Notes: generated from the letters alone by a model not told the origin. Numbered from the stretch's first letter, positions 7,671 through 16,618 are shown. The stretch: 50,871 nt of DNA from an uncultured Lachnospiraceae bacterium (GCA_910579505.1 CAJTTZ010000020.1:1-50871), one strand, 5' to 3'. Made by a program: numbers and translations.

Positions 7671-9227
7671 GTGGAATTGGTGAAGAAAAAGATACATATG
7701 GATCGAATAAACGGCAGAGCCGGTACGCAGATGGTATTGGAAGAGGACGTCAACATTTCAGATAATAAACTGGATGCAAACTATCTGTTAAGCAGTAAAG
7801 GCGAGATCATTATGGAGGAGATCCGCCCCGGTGAAAACGCGGTCAGCCTGAAAGGAAAGCTGGTGGTGTCCATACTGTATCTGACGGACATGGAGGGGAT
7901 GTGCGCCAGCATGGAGGCGGTGATTCCCTTTGAGGAAAAGGTGAATATGGAAGGGGTAAATAACGGCGACACGATCCTGACGGAAAGCTGTATCGAGGAT
8001 CTGACGGTGGGGCTGATCAACTCGCGCAAATTCAGCGTGCAGGCGGTGGTTTCCTTTACACTGGAGCGGGAGGAGCAGGTGGAGTGTGAGACGGCGGTTG
8101 ACCTTTACCATGAAGAACCTGTAGAGTACCGCAAGTGCGTATATCCCGTGGTGGAACTTGTGCTGCACAAGAAAGATATTTTCCGTCTGAAAGAGGAGAT
8201 GGAACTGACGGGCAATCTGCCCAATGTGTTCCAGACCATATGGCACCATATCTGTTTTGACCATGTGGAGTTTAAGGCGCTGGAGGAAAAACTTTCGATT
8301 CAGGGCGAGATGCGCGCCTTTTTCCTGTATGAGGGCGAAGGGGATAACGATAAAACCCAGTGGTATGAGAACACCGTGCCTTTCAGCGGCATTATCGAGT
8401 GCCACGGCTGCCGGGAAAATATGATTCCCGATATCCAGTATCATCTGGGACAGTGCAATGTGGAAGTGCGGCAGGATTTTGACGGCGAGGAGAGAGTGTT
8501 CTGCGTGGAGCCGGTGCTGGATCTGGATATCCACCTATACGAGGAGGAAAATCTGGAAGTGATCTCCGATGTATACGGCGTGGATAAGGAGATTGAGGCG
8601 CTGACGACGCAGATGCCGGTAAAGAGTCTGCTGCTTGCAGGGAGCGGAAAGTGTAAGATCGCGGAGCACGTGCGGATCCAGAATCCGGAGATGCCGATGT
8701 ATCAGCTCATCCACTCCGACGGGGAAATCAGGATCGACGAGCAGACCATTGTGGAGAACGGTATTGCCGTCACGGGAACGCTTCTGGTGACTACGCTCTA
8801 TCTGAGCGCGGGCGGGACGAAGTCCATTTATTCCACGGTCAATGAAATGCCGTTCCAGTATGTGATTGAGGCGGAGGGCATCCTGCCCACCTGTGTCTAT
8901 AAGCTGCGGAGCAGCATCGAGCAGCTGACGGTGACCATGCTTGACAGCGACGAGCTGGATGTGAAGGCGGCGCTGCAGTTTAAGGTGATCGTATTTTCCG
9001 TGCAGAACCGCGATCTTGTGACGGATATCCGGGTGGAGCCGCTTGACCTGAATAAGCTCAGCGACCTGCCGGGGATGGTGATCTGTATCGTGGGACCGGG
9101 GGAGACGCTGTGGGATATCGGCAAGAAGTATTATGTGCCGGTGGCGCAGTTAAAGGAAGTGAACGAGCTGCCGACGGAGGAGATTTCGGCTGGGGATAAA
9201 ATTTTGGTGGTGAAGGGCGGGATTTGA
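7671..9227 (+). CDS. sipL: SipL-like spore coat morphogenesis protein (SPOCS domains plus LysM)
   Basis: In Clostridioides difficile, SipL binds SpoIVA and is needed to anchor the coat around the forespore. This 518-residue protein starts MELVKKKIHMDRINGRAG, has repeated SPOCS (DUF3794) domains recognisable by the GEIxxxGxLxVxxLY pattern near residues 45, 185 and 365, and ends in a LysM domain (GPGETLWDIGKKYYVPVAQL, about 470-515). Length and order match the family. The start is GTG with GGGAGG about 8 nt upstream inside a hairpin. Expression is expected in the mother cell; no sigma-E promoter could be assigned with confidence. Confidence 0.88.
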   Translation: MELVKKKIHMDRINGRAGTQMVLEEDVNISDNKLDANYLLSSKGEIIMEEIRPGENAVSLKGKLVVSILYLTDMEGMCASMEAVIPFEEKVNMEGVNNGDTILTESCIEDLTVGLINSRKFSVQAVVSFTLEREEQVECETAVDLYHEEPVEYRKCVYPVVELVLHKKDIFRLKEEMELTGNLPNVFQTIWHHICFDHVEFKALEEKLSIQGEMRAFFLYEGEGDNDKTQWYENTVPFSGIIECHGCRENMIPDIQYHLGQCNVEVRQDFDGEERVFCVEPVLDLDIHLYEEENLEVISDVYGVDKEIEALTTQMPVKSLLLAGSGKCKIAEHVRIQNPEMPMYQLIHSDGEIRIDEQTIVENGIAVTGTLLVTTLYLSAGGTKSIYSTVNEMPFQYVIEAEGILPTCVYKLRSSIEQLTVTMLDSDELDVKAALQFKVIVFSVQNRDLVTDIRVEPLDLNKLSDLPGMVICIVGPGETLWDIGKKYYVPVAQLKEVNELPTEEISAGDKILVVKGGI

Positions 9228-9243
9228 AGATTGACAGACGGAC

Positions 9244-9377
9244 GCGCGGGCGGCTGAGTATTCTACGTCGCCGCGCTTCCGCTCCGTGAAATACGCAACG
9301 GACACTAGGCTCGAAAATACCTCGCCAAGTGCCGGCGTATTTCAAGGGGCTCCTTAAGAATACTCAGCCGTCCGCGC
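9244..9377. repeat. 134-bp nested inverted repeat (MITE-like or structured RNA)
   Basis: The outer arms 9244-9264 and 9357-9377 are 21-bp inverted repeats with one mismatch that could pair as G-U (GGCTGAGTATTCT and its complement). Nested inside, TGAAATACGC (9287-9296) and GCGTATTTCA (9335-9344) are exact complements. No ORF is credible. The remaining downstream stretch to 9436 is GC-rich with short palindromes. Confidence 0.55.
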
Positions 9378-9552
9378 TGTGTCTTGGCAGGCTGCCCGCC
9401 TTCGCTTCGCTGGGCGTGGTGCGAGGATGTTTAGTAAAATTTAATGGAACTGTGTGTGCGGTTGTGGTAAAATAACAGCATTGAACAATTTAACAAATTG
9501 GAGTTGGCTGCATTCCTACGATCACTCATACAAAAGACGGGAGGTTCTGCTT

Positions 9553-10152
9553 GTGAATCTGGCTCAAGATTATGTTGACGGATTAAAAAAGGCTTATTAT
9601 AAAAAAGGCAGAGAAAAACAATGGGATGATCTTGAGAAAGTAATGCACGGTGCAGATAAGGAAGATATGGAGAAATTGCGGGCATTGTATCCTGATATTC
9701 CTGACAGCCTGCTGCAATTATTGGAAATAGTAGACGGGACATACTGGAGAAAATATGGGGAAGAGGAGGTTGCCCTATATTTTCTGGGTTCTGATCTGGA
9801 TGCATATCCTTATTATTTATTGTCTGCCCGGCAGATGATGGACCCGGAGGAAGATTTTCGGGAGTGGGGAGACTATTTGATTAACCGGGAATTTGATGAT
9901 ATTCCAGTGGACGAAGGCATTTGTGATGACTTCGGCAAACTGTGCTGGCTGCATTTTTCTGACTGTATGAACAACGGGGGAACATCCCAGCTTTTTATTG
10001 ACTATTCTCCCTCGGCAAAGGGAAAAAGCGGACAAGTTGTGCGCTATCTTCACGACCCCGATGAATTGGTGATTATAGCAGATAGTTTTGACGCATATTT
10101 GCAAATGCTTATGGATGGGGATTATGATTTTATAAAAGGGGATACTAGATAG
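9553..10152 (+). CDS. SMI1/KNR4 family protein
   Basis: The fold signature is recognisable: LRALYPDIPDSLLQLLEIVDGTY near the N-terminus, then LYFLGSDLDAYPYYLLSARQMM, LCWLHFSDC and a C-terminal SFDAYLQMLMDGDYDF. In bacteria this family is mostly immunity proteins of contact-dependent or polymorphic toxins; the partner toxin is not in this window. I start at the GTG at 9553 (GGGAGG 8 nt upstream), because the extension from 9454 carries residues without family resemblance. It is monocistronic between an inverted repeat and the spermidine synthase-like gene. Confidence 0.72.
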   Translation: MNLAQDYVDGLKKAYYKKGREKQWDDLEKVMHGADKEDMEKLRALYPDIPDSLLQLLEIVDGTYWRKYGEEEVALYFLGSDLDAYPYYLLSARQMMDPEEDFREWGDYLINREFDDIPVDEGICDDFGKLCWLHFSDCMNNGGTSQLFIDYSPSAKGKSGQVVRYLHDPDELVIIADSFDAYLQMLMDGDYDFIKGDTR

Positions 10153-10221
10153 GAATAGTCATTGAGTCATCCCTTTGGCAGCGATTAACAGAGTTAAAAT
10201 ACGGAAAAGGATAAATTGAGC

Positions 10222-11823
10222 ATGAACACGACACCGATTTTAAAGAATAGAGTCTTTCTGTACCTGACGGAATTTTTCGCCGGCATGTCTGTGATGGCGG
10301 TGGAGCTGGGGGCGAGCAGGCTGCTTGCTCCCTATTTCAGTTCTTCCCAGATCGTGTGGACGATTATTATCGGCACGATTATGATCGCCATGGCGTTAGG
10401 GAATATTTACGGCGGAAAGAGCGCGGACAAAAACCCCGACCCGGACAGGCTCTACACGCGGATTCTGATTGCGGGAGTATGGATCGCGCTGATCCCGGTG
10501 GTGGGGAAATATATTATTATAGGCATTTCCGCGCTGCTCATTTTTGCGGTGAATACAAATTTCCTGATCTGGGCGGCTTTCGCGGCGTGTATGGTGATCT
10601 TCGTGTTTCCGCTCTTCCTGCTGGGAACGGTGACGCCGTCCCTTGCGAAATACACGGTGCAGAGCCTTTCGGACAGCGGTAGTATCGTGGGGACTCTCGG
10701 TGCGTTTAATACAATCGGCAGCATTATCGGCACGTTTGTGCCGACCTTTGTCTCGATTCCGGCGGTGGGCACATCGGTCACGTTTCTGATTTTTGCGGCG
10801 ATTCTTCTGGGGCTTGGGATCATCTACTTTGTAAGCAAAAAGAGCGGATGGAAGAAAAGCGCGGCGTCGGCGGTCATCTTTGTTCTGTGCTGTATTTTCG
10901 GGGCGTCGAACAGTTTTGCTTTCTGGGAGAGCAATCTGGCATACGAAGGGGAGTCCATTTACAATTATTTACAGGTGAAAGAAAACGACAGAAATGTCAT
11001 ATTATCGACAAACGTGCTTTTCGGGGTACAGTCCATTCTGATCAAGGACGAGGGGCTGACGGGCATGTATTACGACTATGCCATGGCGGCGCCGCTTATG
11101 ACGGGAAAGGAGGATCCGGCGGAATGCAATACGCTGATTCTCGGCATGGGGACAGGTACCTACGCGCACCAGTGCCGTGCTTACTTTGGGGACATGCCTG
11201 TGGAGGGCGTGGAAATTGACGAGAAGATTACGGATCTGGCGCGGACTTATTTTGAGCTGCCTAAGGACGTGCCTGTAACCACCTATGACGGCAGGGCTTA
11301 TCTGAATGCGATTGACGGCAAGTACGACGTGATCATGGTGGACGCCTATCAGGATATCACCATTCCCTTCCAGATGTCCTCCGTGGAATTTTTTTCGCTT
11401 GTGAAGGAGCACCTTGCCAAGGACGGCGTGATGGTGGTCAACATGAACATGCGCGGCAGCGGTGAGGACAGCATCAACGCCTATCTTTCCGATACCATAG
11501 GCAGCGTTTTCGGCGAGGTCTACACGGTGGACGTGAAGGGCTCCACCAACAGGGAGCTTTTTGCCTCCGACAACCCGGAGATGATAGAGAATCTGAAAAA
11601 ACACAAGGAGACTGTCGCGGACGAAAGTCTCCTTGCCATGATGGACAACGTTTCTGAAAACCTGATTCCCTACGAAGCGGGGAACCGCATTATGACGGAT
11701 GACAAAGCGCCTGTGGAACTTCTCGGTATGCGCGTCATCGACGAGCTGATCAGAACCGAGGTCGCCTATTACAGATCCGTGTATGAGGAGCAGGGCATCT
11801 GGGGCGTGATCGACGCTTTATAA
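10222..11823 (+). CDS. Membrane-fused spermidine synthase-like protein
   Basis: Roughly residues 1-230 contain seven to eight hydrophobic helices (ELGASRLLAPYFSSSQIVWT is typical of fused MFS/SpeE proteins). The C-terminal part has the Rossmann methyltransferase-like SpeE fold: LILGMGTGTYAHQC, VEGVEIDEKI, DGRAYL and YDVIMVDAYQD. Soluble SpeE transfers aminopropyl groups to putrescine; the function of the fused membrane form is not settled. I use the ATG at 10222 (AAAGGA 10 nt upstream) over TTG 10216. Its 3' end overlaps the convergent beta-galactosidase gene by 6 bp. Confidence 0.82.
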   Translation: MNTTPILKNRVFLYLTEFFAGMSVMAVELGASRLLAPYFSSSQIVWTIIIGTIMIAMALGNIYGGKSADKNPDPDRLYTRILIAGVWIALIPVVGKYIIIGISALLIFAVNTNFLIWAAFAACMVIFVFPLFLLGTVTPSLAKYTVQSLSDSGSIVGTLGAFNTIGSIIGTFVPTFVSIPAVGTSVTFLIFAAILLGLGIIYFVSKKSGWKKSAASAVIFVLCCIFGASNSFAFWESNLAYEGESIYNYLQVKENDRNVILSTNVLFGVQSILIKDEGLTGMYYDYAMAAPLMTGKEDPAECNTLILGMGTGTYAHQCRAYFGDMPVEGVEIDEKITDLARTYFELPKDVPVTTYDGRAYLNAIDGKYDVIMVDAYQDITIPFQMSSVEFFSLVKEHLAKDGVMVVNMNMRGSGEDSINAYLSDTIGSVFGEVYTVDVKGSTNRELFASDNPEMIENLKKHKETVADESLLAMMDNVSENLIPYEAGNRIMTDDKAPVELLGMRVIDELIRTEVAYYRSVYEEQGIWGVIDAL

Positions 11824-13830
11824 CTTGATAATCGCCACATCCTTCGCGGCAAGCGTGAGCGCATCTCCCGCCTCATACTTGATTCCGCTTAACAGGTCAG
11901 TCCCTGCAAAGGGCATTGCCATGACCTGCGCTTCTTCCTCGTGATTTAGCAGAAATACGAAAGAACCGTTTTTGTTGACTCTCTTAGTCACTTCTATGCC
12001 GTCCGGCGCGCCCATAATCGGTTCGATTCCGGCTTCCTGGCATATTTCCCCGAGATACATCCGATAAAATTCGTCGCTCGACTGCGCGGCGACATAGTAG
12101 CCGAAGCCTTTGCCGAAGGCGTTTTTCGTGAGCACGGGCATCCCCGCGTAGAAATCCTTTTCGTAAAAGGCGAGCGCCTCGGCCCCTTCCGTGTGCAGCA
12201 GGTCGCAGAGCATGGAGGCGGGGTAAGTTGTGCCGTTGTAGTGGAAACAGTTGTGCATATCCTCGGGCAGGGCATCCTCCTCCTCAACCCAGATGCCGAG
12301 AATATCCCGAAGTTTTCCGGGGTAGCCGCCCACGGTCACAAGGTCGTGCTCGTCCACATAGCCGCTGAAAAAGGTGGTCAGGAAACGTCCGCCGTTTTTT
12401 ACATAGGCGCGCAGCTTCTCATCATACCCGGTCTTTACCATGTAGAGTACGGGCGCGATGACCAGATCGTACTTCGACAAATCGTCCTCTACGCCGATCA
12501 TGTCCACAGGAATATGCAGATCAAAAAGCGCTTTGTAATAGCGTTCTACCTCCCTGCAGTAATCCAGATAGACAGACGGTCCCGCAGAGTAGGAGATGCC
12601 CCACCAGTTGTCCCAGTCAAAGACGATGGCGGTTTTTGCCTCGCTTCTTGCGCCGAGGGTCTGTTCCCCCAGAGAGTCAAGTTCCGCGCCGAGTTCTGCA
12701 ACTTCGCGGAACACGCGGGTGTTCTCATGCCCGGCATGGTCGATCACCGCGCCGTGGTATTTTTCGCAGGCGCCGATGCTGCGCTTCATCTGGAAGAACA
12801 TGACGGTATCCGCGCCGTGTGCCACTGCCTGATAACTCCAAAGCCGCATGACGCCGGGGCGTTTGAGCATGTTGTAGGGAAGCCAGTTGGTGACGGAGGG
12901 CGTCTGCTCCATCAGGGCGAAAGGTTTCCCCTGCTTTAAGCCGCGCATCAGGTCGTGCCGCATGGCGACGCCGGAGACGGGCGTATCGTTGGCGGGATAA
13001 TTGTCCCATGATACGAAATCCATGTATTTCGCCCACATCTGATAATCCAGGGGCTGGTAAGTGCCCATCAGATTCGTGGTGATGGGAATATCGGGGGTAA
13101 CGGCGTGGACTGCGTCATACTCCAGACGGTAGGCGTTTAATATGCTCTCCGAGTTAAAACGGCGGTAGTCTAAGGAGATGCCCTGGAATGTGCTGCGGTC
13201 ATTGCCCCAATGCTCGGAGAGATGGTTGGGAGCGACGATATCCTCAAAATCATAGAAAGTGTGTCCCCAGAATGCGGTGTCCCATACACGGTTCACTTCC
13301 TCAATCGTCCCATATTTTTCTTTCAGCCATTCCCGGAATCTTTTCTCACAGTTTTCGCAGTAACATTCCCCGCCGTACTCGTTGGAAATGTGCCACGCTA
13401 CCAGATTGTCGTATGTTCCGTATCGCTTGGCAAGTTTTGCGGCAAGCGCCGGGGCGTATTTCTGATAAGTGGGGCTGTTGGGGCAGGAGTTGTGGCGGCT
13501 GCCAAATTTGCGCTTCATGCCGTTTGCCTCCACCCGCAGGATATCGGGATGCTTTCTCGCCATCCATGCAGGGTGTGCCCCGGTGGAGGTGGCGAGACAC
13601 ACTTTCATGCCGTGCTTTTTCACCAGTTCCATAATCTTGTCCAGTTTTTCAAAATGGTAAACGTCGTCGTCCGACTGTAAGCTGGCCCAGCTGAAGACAT
13701 TCAGGGTGACAATGTCGATGTGCGAAAGCTTCAAGAGCCGCATGTCCTCCTCCCATGTCTCCTCCGGCCACTGTTCGGGATTGTAGTCCCCGCCATAGGG
13801 GATCTTCTTAATCTTGTCATATGCAACCAT
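11818..13830 (-). CDS. GH42 beta-galactosidase
   Basis: This cytoplasmic glycoside hydrolase family 42 enzyme removes terminal beta-galactose, usually from short oligosaccharides. With the ATG at 13830 (GGAG 9 nt upstream) the acid/base is Glu151 in HISNEYGGEC, and the nucleophile is Glu308 in ALMEQTPS. Cys116 plus the CYCENC cluster (156, 158, 161) match the structural zinc site of GH42. The trimerisation domain (about 390-600) and short C-terminal domain are present, so it is full length at 670 residues. No sugar transporter or regulator is adjacent. Confidence 0.93.
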   Translation of the reverse strand: MVAYDKIKKIPYGGDYNPEQWPEETWEEDMRLLKLSHIDIVTLNVFSWASLQSDDDVYHFEKLDKIMELVKKHGMKVCLATSTGAHPAWMARKHPDILRVEANGMKRKFGSRHNSCPNSPTYQKYAPALAAKLAKRYGTYDNLVAWHISNEYGGECYCENCEKRFREWLKEKYGTIEEVNRVWDTAFWGHTFYDFEDIVAPNHLSEHWGNDRSTFQGISLDYRRFNSESILNAYRLEYDAVHAVTPDIPITTNLMGTYQPLDYQMWAKYMDFVSWDNYPANDTPVSGVAMRHDLMRGLKQGKPFALMEQTPSVTNWLPYNMLKRPGVMRLWSYQAVAHGADTVMFFQMKRSIGACEKYHGAVIDHAGHENTRVFREVAELGAELDSLGEQTLGARSEAKTAIVFDWDNWWGISYSAGPSVYLDYCREVERYYKALFDLHIPVDMIGVEDDLSKYDLVIAPVLYMVKTGYDEKLRAYVKNGGRFLTTFFSGYVDEHDLVTVGGYPGKLRDILGIWVEEEDALPEDMHNCFHYNGTTYPASMLCDLLHTEGAEALAFYEKDFYAGMPVLTKNAFGKGFGYYVAAQSSDEFYRMYLGEICQEAGIEPIMGAPDGIEVTKRVNKNGSFVFLLNHEEEAQVMAMPFAGTDLLSGIKYEAGDALTLAAKDVAIIKL

Positions 13831-13891
13831 GTACGTCTTCTCCTTAATCATATTTTGTGGGTTTCTTAGCGTTTATTATAACTGATGCGCG

Positions 13892-13925
13892 AAAAAAAAG
13901 GAACCGGGATAAATCCCGATTCCTT
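13892..13925 (-). terminator. Intrinsic terminator of the 13951-14571 gene
   Basis: On the minus strand AAGGAATCGGGAT pairs with ATCCCGGTTCCTT, followed by eight T residues, just past the stop codon at 13951. It also separates the unit from the beta-galactosidase start. Confidence 0.85.
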
Positions 13926-13950
13926 CGCCTGATTTCTATGTTGCTGTAGC

Positions 13951-14571
13951 TTAGTTGGTTGCGGTAGTCAGGCCCGCATCCTCAGCCATCTTGTCAAAAC
14001 CTGCCATCACGGCATCATAGGTCTGTTTGGAGATCTCAGGAAGCTCGCCGCCCCAAGTCTTCTCAGCCTGCTTATAGCCCTTTTCAAAGGCCTTGCGCAT
14101 ATCTTCGATCTTGCTCGGGTCGCCGCCCGTCAAAGCTGTTGCAAAATCAAGGATTCTGCTGGAAGTCTGTTTTACACCCCAGTAGCCGTCCTCGGAAATA
14201 TCCTTCTGCGCCTGCAGCTTGGTAGCTTCATCCACCTCAAACTTGCCGCTTGCAAGGAATTTCCACATATCGTTGTTTGCAATGCCATAGGTCTGGCTCT
14301 GCTTGCCCATCATCTGCTCGACGATGTTTTTCAGCTGGTTCGTGTGCGCCTCAGCATCGGCTTTCATCTTATTTATAAGCTCGGTGTTCTGCACATACTT
14401 TTTCACAGGTACGCTGGCACTGTCCTTTGAAGGCTCATAAACCACACCGTTTTCTCCCTTTTGGGAAGCATTGTCCTTTGTCTCTTCAGCGGGCTTCGTC
14501 TCTGCCGCCTGTGTGGCCGGAAGAGCTTCGTATACGTTAGCGCCTGCGCCTGTAATTCCATTTACGCTCAT
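13951..14571 (-). CDS. Conserved protein of unknown function
   Basis: The 206-residue product is soluble, with a low-complexity Ala/Glu/Lys N-terminal third (residues 12-60) and a more structured C-terminal half. That half contains DISEDGYWGVKQTSSRILDF, ALTGGDPSKIEDMRKAFEKG and ELPEISKQTYDAVMAGFDKM, which I associate with uncharacterised Lachnospiraceae proteins. No signal peptide, catalytic motif or membrane helix is seen. AAGGAGGG precedes the ATG, and a strong terminator follows, so it is monocistronic and probably well expressed. Confidence 0.7.
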   Translation of the reverse strand: MSVNGITGAGANVYEALPATQAAETKPAEETKDNASQKGENGVVYEPSKDSASVPVKKYVQNTELINKMKADAEAHTNQLKNIVEQMMGKQSQTYGIANNDMWKFLASGKFEVDEATKLQAQKDISEDGYWGVKQTSSRILDFATALTGGDPSKIEDMRKAFEKGYKQAEKTWGGELPEISKQTYDAVMAGFDKMAEDAGLTTATN

Positions 14572-14761
14572 GGGTATCCCTCCTTGGAAATAAAAATGTA
14601 TATTAGTGGTTACGAAAAGACTGCCGACTGGGCAATCTCCTTTTTCTATTTACTATATCGTACCATTTTCCTAAATAGATTAGAAGAAAGAAGGAAGAAA
14701 GTGAAAAAAATTTGAAATTCCAGAGGATATGTCAGGGACTCCCATGTAAGGGGGTGGGTGC

Positions 14762-14790
14762 TTGACATTTTGTACATAATTAAGTACAAT
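14762..14790 (+). promoter_or_regulatory. Canonical sigma-A promoter of ispE-gntR
   Basis: TTGACA (14762-14767) and TACAAT (14785-14790) are separated by exactly 17 bp. TTGTAC (14770-14775) and GTACAA (14784-14789) form an inverted repeat between and overlapping the boxes. Confidence 0.85.
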
Positions 14791-14791
14791 C

Positions 14792-14803
14792 TTTGTATAC
14801 AAA
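14792..14803. promoter_or_regulatory. TTTGTATACAAA operator candidate (GntR/FadR type)
   Basis: This perfect 12-bp palindrome sits one base after the -10 box, over the expected transcription start. FadR-subfamily GntR regulators commonly bind TNGT-N(0-3)-ACNA palindromes. A gene for exactly such a regulator lies second in this operon, so autorepression is a reasonable inference. Confidence 0.6.
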
Positions 14804-14883
14804 GTACACAGGATTCCTTGGGAAGGAACCGGGACAGGAGAAGGACTTGCCGATCATATGGTCGGTGAAAAGCGGGAGCGGAT

Positions 14884-15753
14884 ATGATAAGAGAGAGAGC
14901 ATACGCAAAGATAAATCTGGGACTGGATGTGCTTAGGCGCAGGCCGGACGGATACCATGAAGTGAAGATGATTATGCAGACCGTGGATATCCGCGATGAC
15001 CTGACCTTTGAAAAAAGGGAGGAGCCGGGGATTGGCTTTTATATAGAAGGTGCAGATCTGCCAGCGGACGGGAGCAATCTGGTTTACCGGGCTGCGGCTC
15101 TTCTGATGGAGAAGCGACAGATTCGGGAAGGGGTATCCATTACCTTACAAAAAAGGATTCCCATCGCTGCGGGCATGGCGGGAGGCAGTGCGGATGCAGC
15201 GGCAGCCCTGCGCGGACTGAACGCGCTTTTTGAAATGGGGTATTCCGTGGAGGAATTGAAAGAAATTGGTTTGAAGCTGGGGGCTGACATTCCCTACTGT
15301 ATTCAGGGAGGCACAATGCTTTCTGAGGGCATTGGAGAAATTCTGACGCCGCTGCCGGATCCCCCGGCCTGCCATCTGGTAATTGTGAAGCCCGGTATAG
15401 ATGTGTCCACGGCGTTTGTCTATGGACACTTAGAGGCGGACAGACTGCCCTTTCACCCGGATGTTGACGGGATGGCGGCGGCGCTTGCGGCGGGTGACCT
15501 GAAAGGCGTAACGGATAGAATGGGTAATGTGCTGGAAACGGTTACTGTGAAAGAGTACCCTGCGATTGAGAGACTGAAGCGGATGATGTGTGATTTGGGG
15601 GCGGAAAATGCGCTGATGAGCGGCAGCGGTCCTACGGTATTCGGGATCTGTAAGGAGCGGGGGACGGCGGAGAAAATAGCGGCTGCCATAAAGATAGAAG
15701 AGCCGGCAGACGCAGTTTTTGTGACAGAGTTTGTCAGGGGAAGTGTGGATTAG
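14884..15753 (+). CDS. ispE: 4-diphosphocytidyl-2-C-methyl-D-erythritol kinase
   Basis: IspE phosphorylates CDP-methylerythritol in the MEP pathway of isoprenoid synthesis. The GHMP-kinase signatures are present: AYAKINLGLDVLRRRPDGYHE at the start, the glycine-rich ATP motif PIAAGMAGGSADAAAALRGLN (about 94-114) and the C-terminal LMSGSGPTVFGI. Length (289) is normal. It is the first gene after a strong promoter and operator and is followed, 35 nt on, by a GntR regulator. Confidence 0.95.
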   Translation: MIRERAYAKINLGLDVLRRRPDGYHEVKMIMQTVDIRDDLTFEKREEPGIGFYIEGADLPADGSNLVYRAAALLMEKRQIREGVSITLQKRIPIAAGMAGGSADAAAALRGLNALFEMGYSVEELKEIGLKLGADIPYCIQGGTMLSEGIGEILTPLPDPPACHLVIVKPGIDVSTAFVYGHLEADRLPFHPDVDGMAAALAAGDLKGVTDRMGNVLETVTVKEYPAIERLKRMMCDLGAENALMSGSGPTVFGICKERGTAEKIAAAIKIEEPADAVFVTEFVRGSVD

Positions 15754-15754
15754 G

Positions 15755-15774
15755 GATTCCGCTGAAGCGGAATC
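15755..15774. other. Short perfect intercistronic stem
   Basis: GATTCCGCT and AGCGGAATC are perfect complements separated by 2 nt, between ispE and the gntR ribosome binding site. There is no T tract, so this is not a terminator; it could tune translation or stability of the second cistron. Confidence 0.45.
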
Positions 15775-15788
15775 ATGGAGGAATGCGT

Positions 15789-16484
15789 ATGGATCATGAT
15801 TTTACTGTGAATATGGACGAATTTCTTCCTTTGAGGGATGTGGTATTTAATACGCTGCGCCGTGCCATTTTGACAGGTGAACTGAAACCGGGGGAGAGAC
15901 TGATGGAAATCCATCTGGCTAACCGGCTGGGGGTGAGCCGCACGCCGATCCGCGAGGCGATACGTAAGCTGGAGCTGGAGGGGCTGGTGACCATGATTCC
16001 GCGCCGGGGTGCGGAGGTGGCGCAGATCACGGAGAAAAGCCTGCAGGATGTGCTGGAGGTGAGGCGTTCTCTGGATGCGCTCTGTGCGGAGCTGGCGTGC
16101 GACAGGATCACGGCAGAGGGCAAGGCAGCGTTAAAGCGGGCCTGTGACAATTTTGAGGATGCCACAAGGACGGGAGATGTGGTGAGCATTGCGGAGGCGG
16201 ATGTGGCGCTGCACGATATTATTGTGCAGGCGACGGGGAACCAGCGGCTGATCCAGCTGATCAATAACCTGTCCGAGCAGATGTACCGCTACCGTTTTGA
16301 ATACATCAAGGACGAGAGCGGGCATGAAAATCTGGTGAATGAGCATAGGATGATATATGAGAGCATTATGAACGGCGACAGGGAGAAAGCGGCAGCAGCC
16401 GCAAGACTCCACATTGACAACCAGGAGCAGTCCATAATCAGACAGATCCGCATTGATCCCAGAGGGAAACGCTCTTCCCGATGA
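15789..16484 (+). CDS. GntR-family regulator, FadR/FCD type
   Basis: Residues 15-75 are the GntR winged helix (LRRAILTGELKPGERLMEIHLANRLGVSRTPIREAIRKLELEGLV). Residues 80-220 form an all-helical FCD ligand-binding domain with the metal/ligand residues of VEIxEVRxxLE-type helices (VLEVRRSLDALCAELAC, DVALHDIIVQATGN, EHRMIYESI). Ligands of this class are usually small carboxylic acids. The ATG at 15789 has GGAGG at proper spacing; 15783 is too close. It probably binds TTTGTATACAAA at its own operon promoter. Confidence 0.9.
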   Translation: MDHDFTVNMDEFLPLRDVVFNTLRRAILTGELKPGERLMEIHLANRLGVSRTPIREAIRKLELEGLVTMIPRRGAEVAQITEKSLQDVLEVRRSLDALCAELACDRITAEGKAALKRACDNFEDATRTGDVVSIAEADVALHDIIVQATGNQRLIQLINNLSEQMYRYRFEYIKDESGHENLVNEHRMIYESIMNGDREKAAAAARLHIDNQEQSIIRQIRIDPRGKRSSR

Positions 16485-16618
16485 AAATCCCACACAGAAC
16501 CGGCCGTCATGGACAGACCCGCCGGTGAACAGGGCGCAGGCATTTGAAAAGAATGTATCAGGACAGCCCGGAGTGGGAATACTCCAGATGCCGGAGCTAT
16601 CGGCAGATAGGAGTGTGG

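Noticed and set aside
13938..13985. tRNA-like string GCTGTAGCTTAGTTGGTTGC
   Set aside because: It resembles a tRNA acceptor and D-arm, but no anticodon or T arm follows, and it is the 3' coding end of the minus-strand gene at 13951-14571.
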